Below are positions 1-8,129 of a stretch of 38,314 nucleotides of DNA, one piece after another (position 1 is the first letter of the stretch; each line of letters starts with the position of its first letter). Under the pieces are notes generated by a model. It saw only the letters and a program-made list of their open reading frames with translations. It ran no database searches and was not told where the DNA came from. Source of the stretch: Mesorhizobium sp. (GTDB lineage Bacteria > Pseudomonadota > Alphaproteobacteria > Rhizobiales > Rhizobiaceae); assembly GCF_005063415.1 (NCBI RefSeq), contig NZ_SUEG01000034.1:6278-44591 (forward strand), read 5' to 3'. A program made the position numbers and the translations under genes.

Positions 1-1694
1 ATCGGCCCCTGGTCGAAGCGCGGCGCGTTCAGCGCGAGCCGAAGCAGGCCGAACGCCGCGTCCTGCTTTTTGGAAAGCATGCACACCGATCCGTAGATGT
101 CGTCGCTTTGCGCGTCCAAACTCATTTCGGCGCCGGCATGGTCGAGCTTCACCTGGAAGGCATCGCTGTCGTAATGGCCAGCGCCTTCGATGAACAGGCC
201 GGCCATCAGTTTGGCCATCCCCTCCTTCCCGACCGGGTCCTGCTTGGTGCCGCCCTTGAAGGCAAAGCCGATGTTGACGATTTCCACTGTGTGGTCCTCC
301 ACCAGCCAGGCGATGATGCCCTTTTCGGACTTCACCTCCTGGATGTTCATCGCAGCATGGGGCCGAGCGCCGAGCGTCATCTCTTGATTCTGCGTCTTGG
401 ACAAGAGATAGCCCGTGGTCGAACGGTCGAACGCGAGATAGCGGGCGGCAACTGCTTTGATTTGCTCGGGGGTAACCTTGCGGATGCGATTCGGCCGTTC
501 CTCGACATCCTTCACGGTACCGCCGGTGGCCAGCGTCGAGCCGTAGATGCTGGCGAGCCAGTCCAGGTTGTCTTCCGCAAAGATCATATTGCGCAAATAG
601 TGGTCCTTGGCCTTGCCTAGTTCCTCGTTGCTGACACCATCCTCGGCAATGCGGGCAACTTCGGCAGCGGCCGCCGCTTCGAGATCAGCCAGCTTGGCAT
701 CGCCGCGCGGTGCGCCATAGATGGCGAACTTGGTGTCGTCGAGCATAGTGCCCTGGAAATAGACGCGGGCGCTGGAAGCGATACCTTGCTGGACAGCGAG
801 CGCCTGGTAGAGCCGGCCGCGGTTACCGCCGCCGAGAATTTCGGCCAGCAGGTCGAGCGCTTCGGCCTCGCCCGGCTTGGCGGTATGGTAGGACGGCACC
901 ACCCACTGCGTCGAAAAACTGGGCACGCTGACGCGGGCGTCTGAGAGCGTGACGGTGCGCCTGGTGTTCTGCTCGGGCTCAACCGGCCGGATGCGCGGCG
1001 GCAGGTCAGGTCTGCGCGCCACCTTGCCATAGGTCTTTTCGGCCAGCGCCCGCACCGTGTCCGGTTCGACATCGCCGGCCACGATCAGCACGGAGTTGTT
1101 GGGCCAGTAGTACTTTTCATAGAAGACGGTGGCGTCGACGCGGTTCAGCTGCTCGATCTCCTGCATCCAGCCGATGATCGGGATGCGATAGGGGTGGTTC
1201 TGCCACAGCGTCGCGTCGATCTCCTCATGGAGAACGTCCTGCGGGTTGGTGTCGGTGCTTGAGCGGCGCTCCTCGATGACCACATCGCGCTCGGTCTTGA
1301 CGACATCGTCGGTCAGGATGAGGTTTCGCATTCGGTCGGCCTCGAAGCTCATCATCAGCTCGAGCGCCGACGGCGCCACTGTCTGATAGAAGGCGGTGTA
1401 GTCGGAGGAGGTGAAGGCGTTGTTGGAGCCGCCGATCTCGAACACTGCGCGGTCGAATTCGCCGCCCGCATGGTTGGTCGTCGCCTTGAACATCAGATGC
1501 TCGAAGAAATGGGCGATGCCGGATTTGCCCGGCGGCTCGTCGGCGCTGCCGATCTTGTACCACACCATGTGGGTGACGATCGGCGCCCGGTGGTTGGGAA
1601 TGACGACCACCTCCATGCCGTTGTCGAGCACGAAATCCCTCGCCTTGCCGTCCTCCCATGCGACGGGGATCGGAGCCGTCCCCGCGCCGACCAA
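1..1694 (-). CDS. M16 (pitrilysin/insulinase) peptidase, 5'-truncated and fused to a second M16 domain; partial
   Basis: The minus strand is open from an upstream stop near 1820 to the window edge. It encodes a zinc-protease N-terminal domain with the inverted zinc motif HFFEH in the context SGIAHFFEHLMFK, followed downstream by the expected glutamate in VVIEERR. After the first peptidase unit the frame passes without a stop through a short linker (near 375-400) into a second M16-type domain beginning around MNIQEVKSEKG. Rhizobia normally carry two adjacent M16 genes, each with its own signal peptide. Here the second signal peptide and the intergenic gap are missing. No ATG with a signal peptide is found upstream; the TTG at 1694 is only a nominal start. 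I infer a truncated, internally deleted copy, possibly non-functional. The 3' end lies beyond position 1. Confidence 0.7.
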   Translation of the reverse strand, partial: MVGAGTAPIPVAWEDGKARDFVLDNGMEVVVIPNHRAPIVTHMVWYKIGSADEPPGKSGIAHFFEHLMFKATTNHAGGEFDRAVFEIGGSNNAFTSSDYTAFYQTVAPSALELMMSFEADRMRNLILTDDVVKTERDVVIEERRSSTDTNPQDVLHEEIDATLWQNHPYRIPIIGWMQEIEQLNRVDATVFYEKYYWPNNSVLIVAGDVEPDTVRALAEKTYGKVARRPDLPPRIRPVEPEQNTRRTVTLSDARVSVPSFSTQWVVPSYHTAKPGEAEALDLLAEILGGGNRGRLYQALAVQQGIASSARVYFQGTMLDDTKFAIYGAPRGDAKLADLEAAAAAEVARIAEDGVSNEELGKAKDHYLRNMIFAEDNLDWLASIYGSTLATGGTVKDVEERPNRIRKVTPEQIKAVAARYLAFDRSTTGYLLSKTQNQEMTLGARPHAAMNIQEVKSEKGIIAWLVEDHTVEIVNIGFAFKGGTKQDPVGKEGMAKLMAGLFIEGAGHYDSDAFQVKLDHAGAEMSLDAQSDDIYGSVCMLSKKQDAAFGLLRLALNAPRFDQGP

Positions 1695-2249
1695 CTCGGA
1701 CGCAACGGACGTCCTGCGAAGCCCATGAGTGCGGGGCTTGCTTGGTAGTTCTGATAGGGAGAGTGGGGTTATGGGCTGCGTTCCTGGCAAAGTGATCTGT
1801 TCCTCATTTTGAAGGATCTATGTCTCCCGAACGCCTATTGGGAGAAAGTGGATCGGCACGCGACGCCGAGCCACATGAGCCGTCAGCGTGTTGCTGGGCC
1901 TGACGCGAGCCTCATCTTTGGATGCGTCCGGGAAACTTTCGGCATGGTGAGGCCATGGGAAGTCTGCTCGTTATCCATTGGGTGTTTGCGGATACCTGAG
2001 CATGCCCCGTGCCAAGTAAGAAAGCCCCGATTCGCAAGGTCTGATCCAACCTTGATACTTGCGATATCCGACATTGTCGGGCATCCGACAGAAAGCGCCT
2101 TTCGCCGGCGCGCCGGCTATGACGCTCGCCTCCTCCGGCGTGACGACGATCCTTTGGCGGGCGCCGCGCACACCGATCTGCCCGCCTATCAGCACCGCGA
2201 CATCGAAGGACAGCGCGATCGTGACTGGATGGGTCTTACGCAAACATGC

Positions 2250-2375
2250 AGCAGTGCCACCGCGATCAGGACTTCATCCGCCCCACAAAGACCCGAGCGA
2301 GAGGGACGACGTGTAAGGCAACATGTCATCCTCGATAATGATGCCGCGCATAAAGAGGTAAGGTCCCTCGTCGTA
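2250..2375 (+). mobile_element. Possible IS630-family transposase fragment
   Basis: One frame reads CHRDQDFIRP and another, just downstream, reads RQHVILDNDAAHK. These resemble the segment before and at the second catalytic aspartate of IS630-type DDE transposases (typically HQEF...LHLIVDNYATHK). The pieces sit in different frames, so this would be a decayed fragment. Homology is not visible beyond about 120 bases. Confidence 0.28.
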
Positions 2376-2880
2376 CCGGCGAGCCCCTTCGCTGGGTCTC
2401 GCGAGGGTCTGGTTTGCGAACGTCGACCGACAGCATCACGGCATGGGCGGCCCCATCGGTAGGCAAGCATTGACCGTGCCATCAGCGTTGAGGCAGCGCA
2501 GAGCCCAATTTCCCGGTGCCAGCCGGTACGTTGGAGCTTCAACTGTGGCCAGCCAAGCGGGCCGAGGCCGTGAAACTCCTGATACCCTGGACCGTCCGGA
2601 TTGCAACGCACGACGCCTTGGTCTCGCGCCAACGTCCATTGACGCTCAGCGAAGCATCATGCGGACGATCTGGGAAAGCTTGGCCGGGCCGGCGCCTTCC
2701 CAGGCGCACGGGACGCGCGACGACCCATGTGGACCTTGGATTTCACTACGCACTTACGCTGCTTTGGCCTTGTCAGCACCCTGAGCATAAAGCGTGCTCA
2801 GCTTTCAGGGCGAGCCTCTTTCATGTTGATAGCATCTGTCGTCATTCAGGATCGCCCCATTTTCGCATGCCGCTTGCAGC

Positions 2881-2898
2881 TTTCAGACTGTTGTCAGC
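2881..2898 (+). promoter_or_regulatory. Orphan copy of the TTTCAG-N5-TGTCAGC direct repeat
   Basis: The 18-base element TTTCAGACTGTTGTCAGC differs at two positions from the element found twice in the divergent promoters at 5710 and 7468. The half-sites TTTCAG and TGTCAG start 11 bases apart, one helical turn, as is usual for OmpR/PhoB-type regulator sites. No clear gene follows it. Confidence 0.35.
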
Positions 2899-3631
2899 CA
2901 GGGCCGCCATAAAGAGTCTCGTTTAACGCATTCGGGAGGCTTCATCACTCGACCACATTAATTTCGGGCGGTTCGCCGGCGCTCCGAAATGGCACTTAAC
3001 ACCAGATCCTCTCCAAACCCGTGATGATCCAAGAGGAAAACGAAAATCCCTAAATCAGAAAAAAGCACCGATACGGTCTGCTCCAGGCTGATGAAATTGC
3101 GGTCTCACTGGCCACGCACGATACTTGCGATGGCGATGGCCATTGCAAAGGCCGGTCAAGCACCCAAGACGCTGACAAGCACGCCTCCGACCAAAGCTCG
3201 ATCGTTGGCAGCCTTTCTAGCCGTATACTTGGGGCATTTTGGGACGGCGATCCGGACGTCGATTAAAACCTGCCGGTCGTCTAAATGGAATGGTTGGTCC
3301 GGGTCCTTACTGGACCTGCGCCAACCCGATCGGGCCGGCGCACAGGGGCACCCAGACAATTGGACACGTCGCCTTTGCGCGGCGGCTTGCACTTTCTCGG
3401 ATGGCCTTTTTTCTCCCCGGGCGAAATCGAGCGAGCGGTGAGGCGGAGCCTTCGATTTTGCCGATCATGTCGTGTCGCTTCGATCGAACTGCTCAGACGA
3501 TGATAGCGGCATTGATTGCCGCGGCCGAAATGCGTTGTGTGAAGTACGATTTCTACTGCCGTACAGTTCGCCATGTCAGCAGCCTTGCCAGCAATCCGCC
3601 CTGTGTCCAACTGTCGTCGAATTCACCGGTG

Positions 3632-4960
3632 TCATTGAGGAATTCGTATGATCGCCTCGAAACCATCATTGCGACCGCGGGCGGGCGACGCAAGCTCTAG
3701 ACTGCCACCGATCCGCTGGATAACCATGTTAGCGATATGTAGACCAAGGCCTGAGCCCGCAGCAGGAGTAGCACCACGACTAAATCGCTTTGTAAGCCCT
3801 TCGAGGTCGGGGAGGGGCACCACCGGTCCGGCGTTTGCAATAGCGATGGTTCCATCAGTTTGGACGGAAACTGTTGTCGGAACAGTGGGCAGTCCATGTA
3901 TCAGCGCATTCTCGATCAGGTTACGAAGGAGGATCCCAAACGCATCGACATCCACTTTGCGCATCAAAGTGGGGCAGCCGTCGACGTTAAGATGCAGGCG
4001 TCCGGCATATTGCGGCTTTTTCCTCAGGTCGTCGATTTCCAGCCGAACCGATCGGACAAGATCGATCGCGTGATCCGCCATGCCAACCCCCGATTCGGCT
4101 TGAGCGAGCTGAAGCACTTTTTCGACAAGGCGGCCAAGGCTCGACAGCGCTTGCTCGATGCCGCGCGCACGCATTTTGGCCGACCCATTGGGAAGCTCGG
4201 CCACTAATCTCTGCATCTGAGCGATTGAACCTGCGATCGGCGTGCGCAGTTCATGCGCACTGTTTGCGGCGAACTCGCGTTCGGCCTCGAGAGCCGCCCG
4301 CAGACGATCGAGAAGCCGATTGACGGATGCCGCGATTGGAGCCAACTCTGCCGGGAAATCGCCCAAGTCCATTGGTGACAGATTGCCGCCGTCGCGCGAT
4401 CCGATCTGCTGTCGCAGTACCTCGATTGGCCGCAGCGAGCGCCGGATCACGATCCACCAAACAGCTAAGCTAAAGGGCAGGAGCACGAGTGTCGGAAGGA
4501 AGACAAAAAGTGCGCCCTTCGCGATTGTGGTACGGCGGCCATCAAGCGGTTCGGCCAACTGATGATACACGCCGTCTTGGATCTCCTCTGTGTAGACGCG
4601 GTAATCAGCGTTTCCCCAAAAGCCGTTACTCAGGGGAGCATCAGGGAAGGGCTGCTGACCCTCTTCCGGTTCAGAAATAAGCACTACCCCGTACTTATTA
4701 ATAACCTGCTCACGATAGGTAAAGTACTTTTCGTAAGAGGGAAAGTTGTTATTGTATTGATCAACGTGTTTTCCATTCAAGACCTTGATCAGCTCTGGTT
4801 GTCTGTACTTTGCGCTCCCCTGGAGCAAGTCATCCGAACTTTCGTTTACATAATTGCAAAAAATGAACGCAGCAATGGTTGGGGCGGCGATCCAAACCAG
4901 GAGCGTTGCCCCGCCTAACCACGATAGCAGCTTTCTCGTCATGCTGTTCGAGTTCGTCAT
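3632..4960 (-). CDS. Sensor histidine kinase, QseC/PhoQ-like
   Basis: This 442-residue membrane histidine kinase probably phosphorylates the regulator encoded just upstream. A first membrane helix lies at about residues 12-35, a periplasmic sensor region at 36-148, and a second helix at 150-172. A HAMP-like linker follows, then the dimerisation domain with the phospho-accepting His236 in the H-box SAHELRTP. The ATP-binding domain has the N-box LLRNLIENALIHG and the G-box GSGLGLHIAN. Length and layout match full kinases of the QseC type. Its ATG overlaps the stop of the response regulator gene by four bases (ATGA), so the two are translationally coupled. The periplasmic domain is not one I can assign to a ligand. 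No defects are visible. Confidence 0.9.
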   Translation of the reverse strand: MTNSNSMTRKLLSWLGGATLLVWIAAPTIAAFIFCNYVNESSDDLLQGSAKYRQPELIKVLNGKHVDQYNNNFPSYEKYFTYREQVINKYGVVLISEPEEGQQPFPDAPLSNGFWGNADYRVYTEEIQDGVYHQLAEPLDGRRTTIAKGALFVFLPTLVLLPFSLAVWWIVIRRSLRPIEVLRQQIGSRDGGNLSPMDLGDFPAELAPIAASVNRLLDRLRAALEAEREFAANSAHELRTPIAGSIAQMQRLVAELPNGSAKMRARGIEQALSSLGRLVEKVLQLAQAESGVGMADHAIDLVRSVRLEIDDLRKKPQYAGRLHLNVDGCPTLMRKVDVDAFGILLRNLIENALIHGLPTVPTTVSVQTDGTIAIANAGPVVPLPDLEGLTKRFSRGATPAAGSGLGLHIANMVIQRIGGSLELASPARGRNDGFEAIIRIPQ

Positions 4961-5616
4961 GTGACCACGAGCCTGTATCCGGAGCCACGCACGGTTGCTA
5001 TTCTATCCCCGCCGATCTTCTTGCGGAGCCGGCTGACATAAACCTCCACTGTGTTGCTCTCGAACTCCGAATTGAATGAATAAAGCGCGTGCTCGATCCT
5101 CCCCTTTGAAACGACCGAACCGGGCTGGCGTAGAAGGCAGTCGAGCACCGCCCATTCGCGTCCAGACAGGTGGACCTCCTGCCCGTCGCGGAAGAGGCGT
5201 CGCTCGGCTGCCTGTATGGAAAGCGTCCCAACCGAAAATTGCGGCTCCGGAAAATGCCCTTGGCGACGTGCCACTGCACGGATGCGTGCCGAGAGTTCCC
5301 CCAGATCGAACGGCTTGACCAAATAGTCGTCGGCGCCAGCGTTGAGCCCCTCGATGCGATGCGAAATCCGATCGCGGGCTGTCAGAATGATGACCGGCGT
5401 TGTATCAAGCCCCTTGATCAGCTCCCGCAGATAGTCGATGCCATTGCCGTCCGGCAGGTGAACGTCGAGCAAAATAACGTCGTAGCCGGCCACAGCTGCA
5501 TGAACGCGCGCTCTGGACAGGTCCTCGGCCCAGTCGACCGCGTGGCCACCAGCCACCAAATGATCGTGCACAGCACTTCTAAGGTCGTCGTCGTCTTCAA
5601 TGAGCAGTATTCGCAT
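4957..5616 (-). CDS. Response regulator, OmpR/QseB family
   Basis: This 219-residue transcriptional regulator has an N-terminal receiver domain and a C-terminal winged helix. The receiver begins MRILLIEDDDD and holds the phosphorylation site Asp51 (ILLDVHLPDG), the switch Thr78 (IILTARDR) and Lys100 (YLVKPF). The winged helix shows the expected SGREWAVLDCLL, a recognition-helix region NTVEVYVSRLRKKIG and the terminal VRGSGYRL. It is the first gene of a regulator-kinase operon. It is not the T3SS activator TtsI, which is atypical at the phospho-acceptor. It diverges from a small lipoprotein-like gene, and the shared 160-base spacer holds an 11-base-period direct repeat that may be its own binding site. 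A truncated duplicate lies at 6917-7372. Confidence 0.92.
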   Translation of the reverse strand: MRILLIEDDDDLRSAVHDHLVAGGHAVDWAEDLSRARVHAAVAGYDVILLDVHLPDGNGIDYLRELIKGLDTTPVIILTARDRISHRIEGLNAGADDYLVKPFDLGELSARIRAVARRQGHFPEPQFSVGTLSIQAAERRLFRDGQEVHLSGREWAVLDCLLRQPGSVVSKGRIEHALYSFNSEFESNTVEVYVSRLRKKIGGDRIATVRGSGYRLVVT

Positions 5617-5829
5617 CAGGCTGCCGAGCTCCGGTATGAGGGCAAGGCTCCTGCCTTATTGATCGAAGCTGACAGTAGGCTGAACCGGCGCCAGCGAATA
5701 TCTGGGGGCTTTCAGGCTGCTGTCAGCTACAATTGCAAGAAAGGGGTCGTTAACAAAGCCAAACGAAGAGGCCTTATGAAACCCCTCCTGATCTCGGCAC
5801 TTTTGCTCAATGTGACCACCGGCGGCTGT
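5080..5829. repeat. Segmental duplication, copy 1
   Basis: About 750 bases here are repeated in direct orientation at roughly 6837-7588. The copy spans most of the response regulator gene, the divergent promoter and the first codons of the small lipoprotein-like gene. Similarity is high but not perfect. It stops shortly after the shared GGCGGCTG in the small genes, and at the other end within the winged-helix coding part. Confidence 0.8.
5710..5727 (+). promoter_or_regulatory. Candidate response-regulator binding site (direct repeat)
   Basis: TTTCAGGCTGCTGTCAGC contains two similar hexamers, TTTCAG and TGTCAG, 11 bases apart. It sits midway between the start of the response regulator (5616, leftward) and the small gene (5776, rightward). 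The same 18 bases are in the duplicated promoter, and a close variant lies at 2881. Control by the neighbouring regulator is inference. Confidence 0.45.
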
Positions 5830-6273
5830 ACACTGGTTGGCGGGCAATTCGACGTGGCGGTCAACGAATGGCAGCCGCGCCACGCGTCAATGTCCAGGCT
5901 TGAAACTGACAGGTGTCTTAAATACGAGGGCACCGTAGCGGGTGCCTCCAGTTATCGAACAGTGCCTAGCAGGTCAGAAGTGCACTTTGACCATAGGGGT
6001 CGTCCGTATTTTCGGCGCTCGCGAACAGAGTCGACGGTCAATCGATGCGCCACTGCCAGAGTCTGGAACGGTCAAGTGTTTGTTATCCCCCGTCCGGGCC
6101 ATATTCTCTGCCGAGGACCAAGAAGGCCCTATTTTCGGTGCCCACGAACAGAGCCAACGGTCAATCGATGCGCCACTGCCAGGGTCTGGAACGGTCAAGT
6201 GTTTGTGATCCCCTGTCCCGGCCGTGTTCTCTGCCGAACTCGCCCTTGTAGTCGGCACACCAAAGATCGTTAG
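5776..6273 (+). CDS. Small secreted/lipoprotein-like protein with a 41-residue tandem repeat
   Basis: I do not recognise a family. The product starts MKPLLISALLLNV, a short hydrophobic signal region, followed by TTGGC, which may be a weak lipobox with Cys18. The C-terminal half contains two copies of a 41-residue unit, each with TVNRCATARVWNGQVFVIP. Each repeat has cysteines and could be a small disulfide-bonded periplasmic domain. The ATG at 5776 follows a purine-rich GAAGAGG. The gene diverges from the response regulator, suggesting a co-regulated partner or feedback protein; this is inference. The last dozen or so residues (from about 6236) appear to derive from an IS481 remnant read on the opposite strand, so the original C-terminus has probably been replaced. 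Confidence 0.6.
   Translation: MKPLLISALLLNVTTGGCTLVGGQFDVAVNEWQPRHASMSRLETDRCLKYEGTVAGASSYRTVPSRSEVHFDHRGRPYFRRSRTESTVNRCATARVWNGQVFVIPRPGHILCRGPRRPYFRCPRTEPTVNRCATARVWNGQVFVIPCPGRVLCRTRPCSRHTKDR
6008..6236 (+). repeat. 123-base tandem repeat inside the small gene
   Basis: Two near-identical units, starting at about 6008 and 6131 (both with ATTTTCGG), are spaced by exactly 123 bases, or 41 codons, so the reading frame is kept. The differences between units are scattered substitutions. Confidence 0.8.
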
Positions 6274-6750
6274 GGCGACAGCCGTTTGAAAGTGGTGTCC
6301 CCGTCGCCCTGTTGCGCCTGCGCTTGCGGCGCTCGACCATGCCGTGGCGGTCGAGCACGGCATATGCACCGTCGAGATCGCGGGCCGGTGCACATCCGGA
6401 TACAGCCGGGCCAGCCGCTCGCGTATCTTCGGCGCACCCCATGTCGGCTTGTCTTGCTTGAGGCGCACAATCAGCTTCTCGATTTGAAACGGAAGCTGAT
6501 TGGCGTGGCGATAGGGCCGCCGCGATCGGTCCGTCAGCCCCTCCAGGCCGCTGTCGTTGTAGCGCGTGAGGATCTTGTAGCCGGTCTTGCGCGAGATATC
6601 GAACTCCCGGCAAAGCACCGCCATCTTCTCGCCGTCCAGCAGCCGGGCGACGAACTTCAGCCGCTCTTCCATGACGTTACACTCCTTCCAAGGCACCTTG
6701 CTCTCCTTGCAAAGGGCCGAAAGTGTAACCCATCTATCCGGAATGAACTG
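6236..6750 (-). mobile_element. IS481-family transposase remnant
   Basis: On the minus strand the transposase start can be read from an ATG at 6672 (MEERLKFVARLLDGEK). A helix-turn-helix region (CREFDISRKTGYKILTRY) follows, then the linker SGLEGLTDRSRRP. Near 6365 the frame shifts and continues as AVLDRHGMVERRKRRR up to the first catalytic aspartate region (LWCADYKGEF). There it breaks off into the small gene's repeat. The rest of the catalytic domain and one end are missing. Repeated TGTaACCCATCT and TGTcACCCATCT strings near 6726 and 6751 may be the outer terminus. Confidence 0.75.
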
Positions 6751-6916
6751 TCACCCATCTCTCGGGAAGGGCAGTCATGGCCAAGGCAACTGGAAGCCGA
6801 ATTTTCTTTTAGAGTATGAATCAGCGCCGTCTGCCGAAAAGCGCGTCCACGATCTTCCCTTTTGAAACGACCGTGCAGGGCTGGGGCAGACGGTAGTCGA
6901 GCACCGCCCATCCGCG

Positions 6917-7372
6917 TCAAGTCAGGTAGACCTCCTGCCCGTCGCGGAAGAGGCGTCGCTCGGCTGCCTGTATGGAAAGCGTCCCAACCGAAAATTGCGG
7001 CTCCGGAAAATGCCCATGGCGACGTGCCACTGCATGGATACGCGCTGAGAGTTCCCCCAGATCGAACGGCTTGACCAAATAGTCGTCGGCTCCAGCGTTG
7101 AAGCCCTCGATGCGATGCGAAATCCGATCGCAGGCTGTCAGAATGATGACCGGTGCCGAATCAAGTTCCTTGATCAGCTCCCGCAGATAGTCGATCCCAT
7201 TGCCGTCCGGCAGGTGAACGTCGAGCAAAATAAGGTCGTAGCCGACCACAGCTGCATAATCGCGCGCTTCGGACAGGTTCTTGGCCCAGTCGACCGCGTG
7301 GCCACCAGCCACCAAATGATCGTGCATAGCACTTCCAAGGTCCTTATCGTCTTCAGTGAGCAGTATTCGCAT
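6917..7372 (-). CDS. Truncated duplicate response regulator (receiver only)
   Basis: This 151-residue frame is a second copy of the response regulator at 4957-5616. The receiver is intact, with the Asp of ILLDVHLPDG and the Lys of YLVKPF present, and the frame stays open through the linker to GQEVYLT. There a frameshift relative to copy 1 (which reads GQEVHLSGREW) brings an early stop, so the winged-helix DNA-binding domain is lost. Homologous DNA continues to about 6837. The start matching copy 1 is the ATG at 7372; an extra ATG lies at 7375. It could be a pseudogene, or a receiver-only protein competing for phosphate from the kinase. The absence of stops in the receiver does not settle which. 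Confidence 0.65.
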   Translation of the reverse strand: MRILLTEDDKDLGSAMHDHLVAGGHAVDWAKNLSEARDYAAVVGYDLILLDVHLPDGNGIDYLRELIKELDSAPVIILTACDRISHRIEGFNAGADDYLVKPFDLGELSARIHAVARRHGHFPEPQFSVGTLSIQAAERRLFRDGQEVYLT

Positions 7373-7467
7373 CATGCTGCCGAGCTCCGGTATGAGGGCA
7401 AGGCTCCCATCTTATTGGTCGAAGCTGACAATAGGCTGAACCGGCGGCAGCGAATTATTTGGGGAGC

Positions 7468-7485
7468 TTTCAGGCTGCTGTCAGC
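7468..7485 (+). promoter_or_regulatory. Duplicate of the candidate regulator site
   Basis: Identical 18-base TTTCAGGCTGCTGTCAGC as at 5710, in the duplicated divergent promoter between the truncated regulator (leftward) and the second small gene (rightward). Confidence 0.45.
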
Positions 7486-7534
7486 TACAACTTGCAAGAA
7501 AGGGGTCGTTAACAAAGCCAAACGAAGAGCCCCT

Positions 7535-7963
7535 ATGAAACCCGTCCTGACCTCGGCACTTTTGCTCAATGTGACCCCCGGCGGCTGCATCAGCAAATTG
7601 ATTTGGGAAACAGGCGCGCCGGTTCTAACGACCGACGCAGGCCGAGGTCTGGAACAGCTGGACCAGCGAACGGCGTCTTCGGTTTTTCAGGCAACAGCCA
7701 CATGGAAGAATATGATTGGCTCGACCATGCGCCGAGCTTTGTCGAACGGATTGGTCGCGGGCGCACCACCACAGATTATGGCAGGTTTACGCCCTGGCCT
7801 TGACACCCGGCGTGATCGTCACCGGCGGAGCCGCGGCGTACTGATCGGATATCCAACGTCGCTGAGTCTCTCGTCGGTGCAGTGGATCTCTCGGCTTAGC
7901 CATCATGCAAAAAACGACGGTTCCGCGACACCACTTTTCAGGTCCGTGACACAGGCTTTGTGA
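7535..7963 (+). CDS. Second small lipoprotein-like ORF (chimeric)
   Basis: The first 18 codons (MKPVLTSALLLNV followed by a GGC site) and the upstream region duplicate the gene at 5776. After that the sequence is unrelated and I recognise no domain. The rest, 142 residues in total, is arginine- and serine-rich with no clear structure, so the frame may be open by chance. It most likely marks the duplication end joined to unrelated DNA. The 7964-8129 stretch holds nothing I can name. Confidence 0.3.
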   Translation: MKPVLTSALLLNVTPGGCISKLIWETGAPVLTTDAGRGLEQLDQRTASSVFQATATWKNMIGSTMRRALSNGLVAGAPPQIMAGLRPGLDTRRDRHRRSRGVLIGYPTSLSLSSVQWISRLSHHAKNDGSATPLFRSVTQAL

Positions 7964-8129
7964 GCCGATCTGTTGTTCTTACCCCAGGCTAATGGCTGAA
8001 CAGCTCTGTCGCCGGCTCGATGCGCCAGATGGCGCGATGTTTTGAACCCTTTCACGAGGCGACGGCAGCAGCCGACCGGCTCTCCTATCGCGGCTCCCGC
8101 GATCCACACACCCAACAAGGGAATCTACC

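Larger units (their letters stand above)
1821..3631. other. Gene-poor decayed region
   Basis: No convincing gene. Open frames on both strands are short, arginine- and proline-rich and match no family I recognise. Two items stand out: a short IS630-like fragment near 2255-2375 and an orphan copy of a direct-repeat motif at 2881-2898. Otherwise it looks like a patchwork of decayed DNA between the M16 remnant and the two-component system. Confidence 0.5.
6837..7588. repeat. Segmental duplication, copy 2
   Basis: Direct repeat of about 5080-5829. It carries the duplicated receiver gene, the promoter and the first ~18 codons of the second small gene. The IS481 remnant lies between the two copies and may have taken part in the rearrangement. 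Confidence 0.8.

Noticed and set aside
1971..2243. 90-codon minus-strand frame with a smooth-looking sequence
   Set aside because: It opposes the previous frame; no family recognised and no ribosome site; not enough to call.
1809..2462. 217-codon plus-strand frame
   Set aside because: Composition is Arg/Ser/Pro-rich, no family is recognised, and an IS630-like fragment inside it changes frame; likely open by chance.
4957..5616. Response regulator as TtsI
   Set aside because: TtsI is atypical at the phospho-acceptor; this protein has the normal Asp51 and is paired with a kinase gene, with no nod box upstream.
5170..6273. 367-codon plus-strand frame across the response regulator promoter
   Set aside because: Its first 200 codons are the antisense of the regulator gene; the supported gene starts at 5776.
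5974..6696. 240-codon minus-strand frame
   Set aside because: Only the first ~110 codons are IS481 transposase; the rest is antisense to the small lipoprotein-like gene after a frameshift and truncation.
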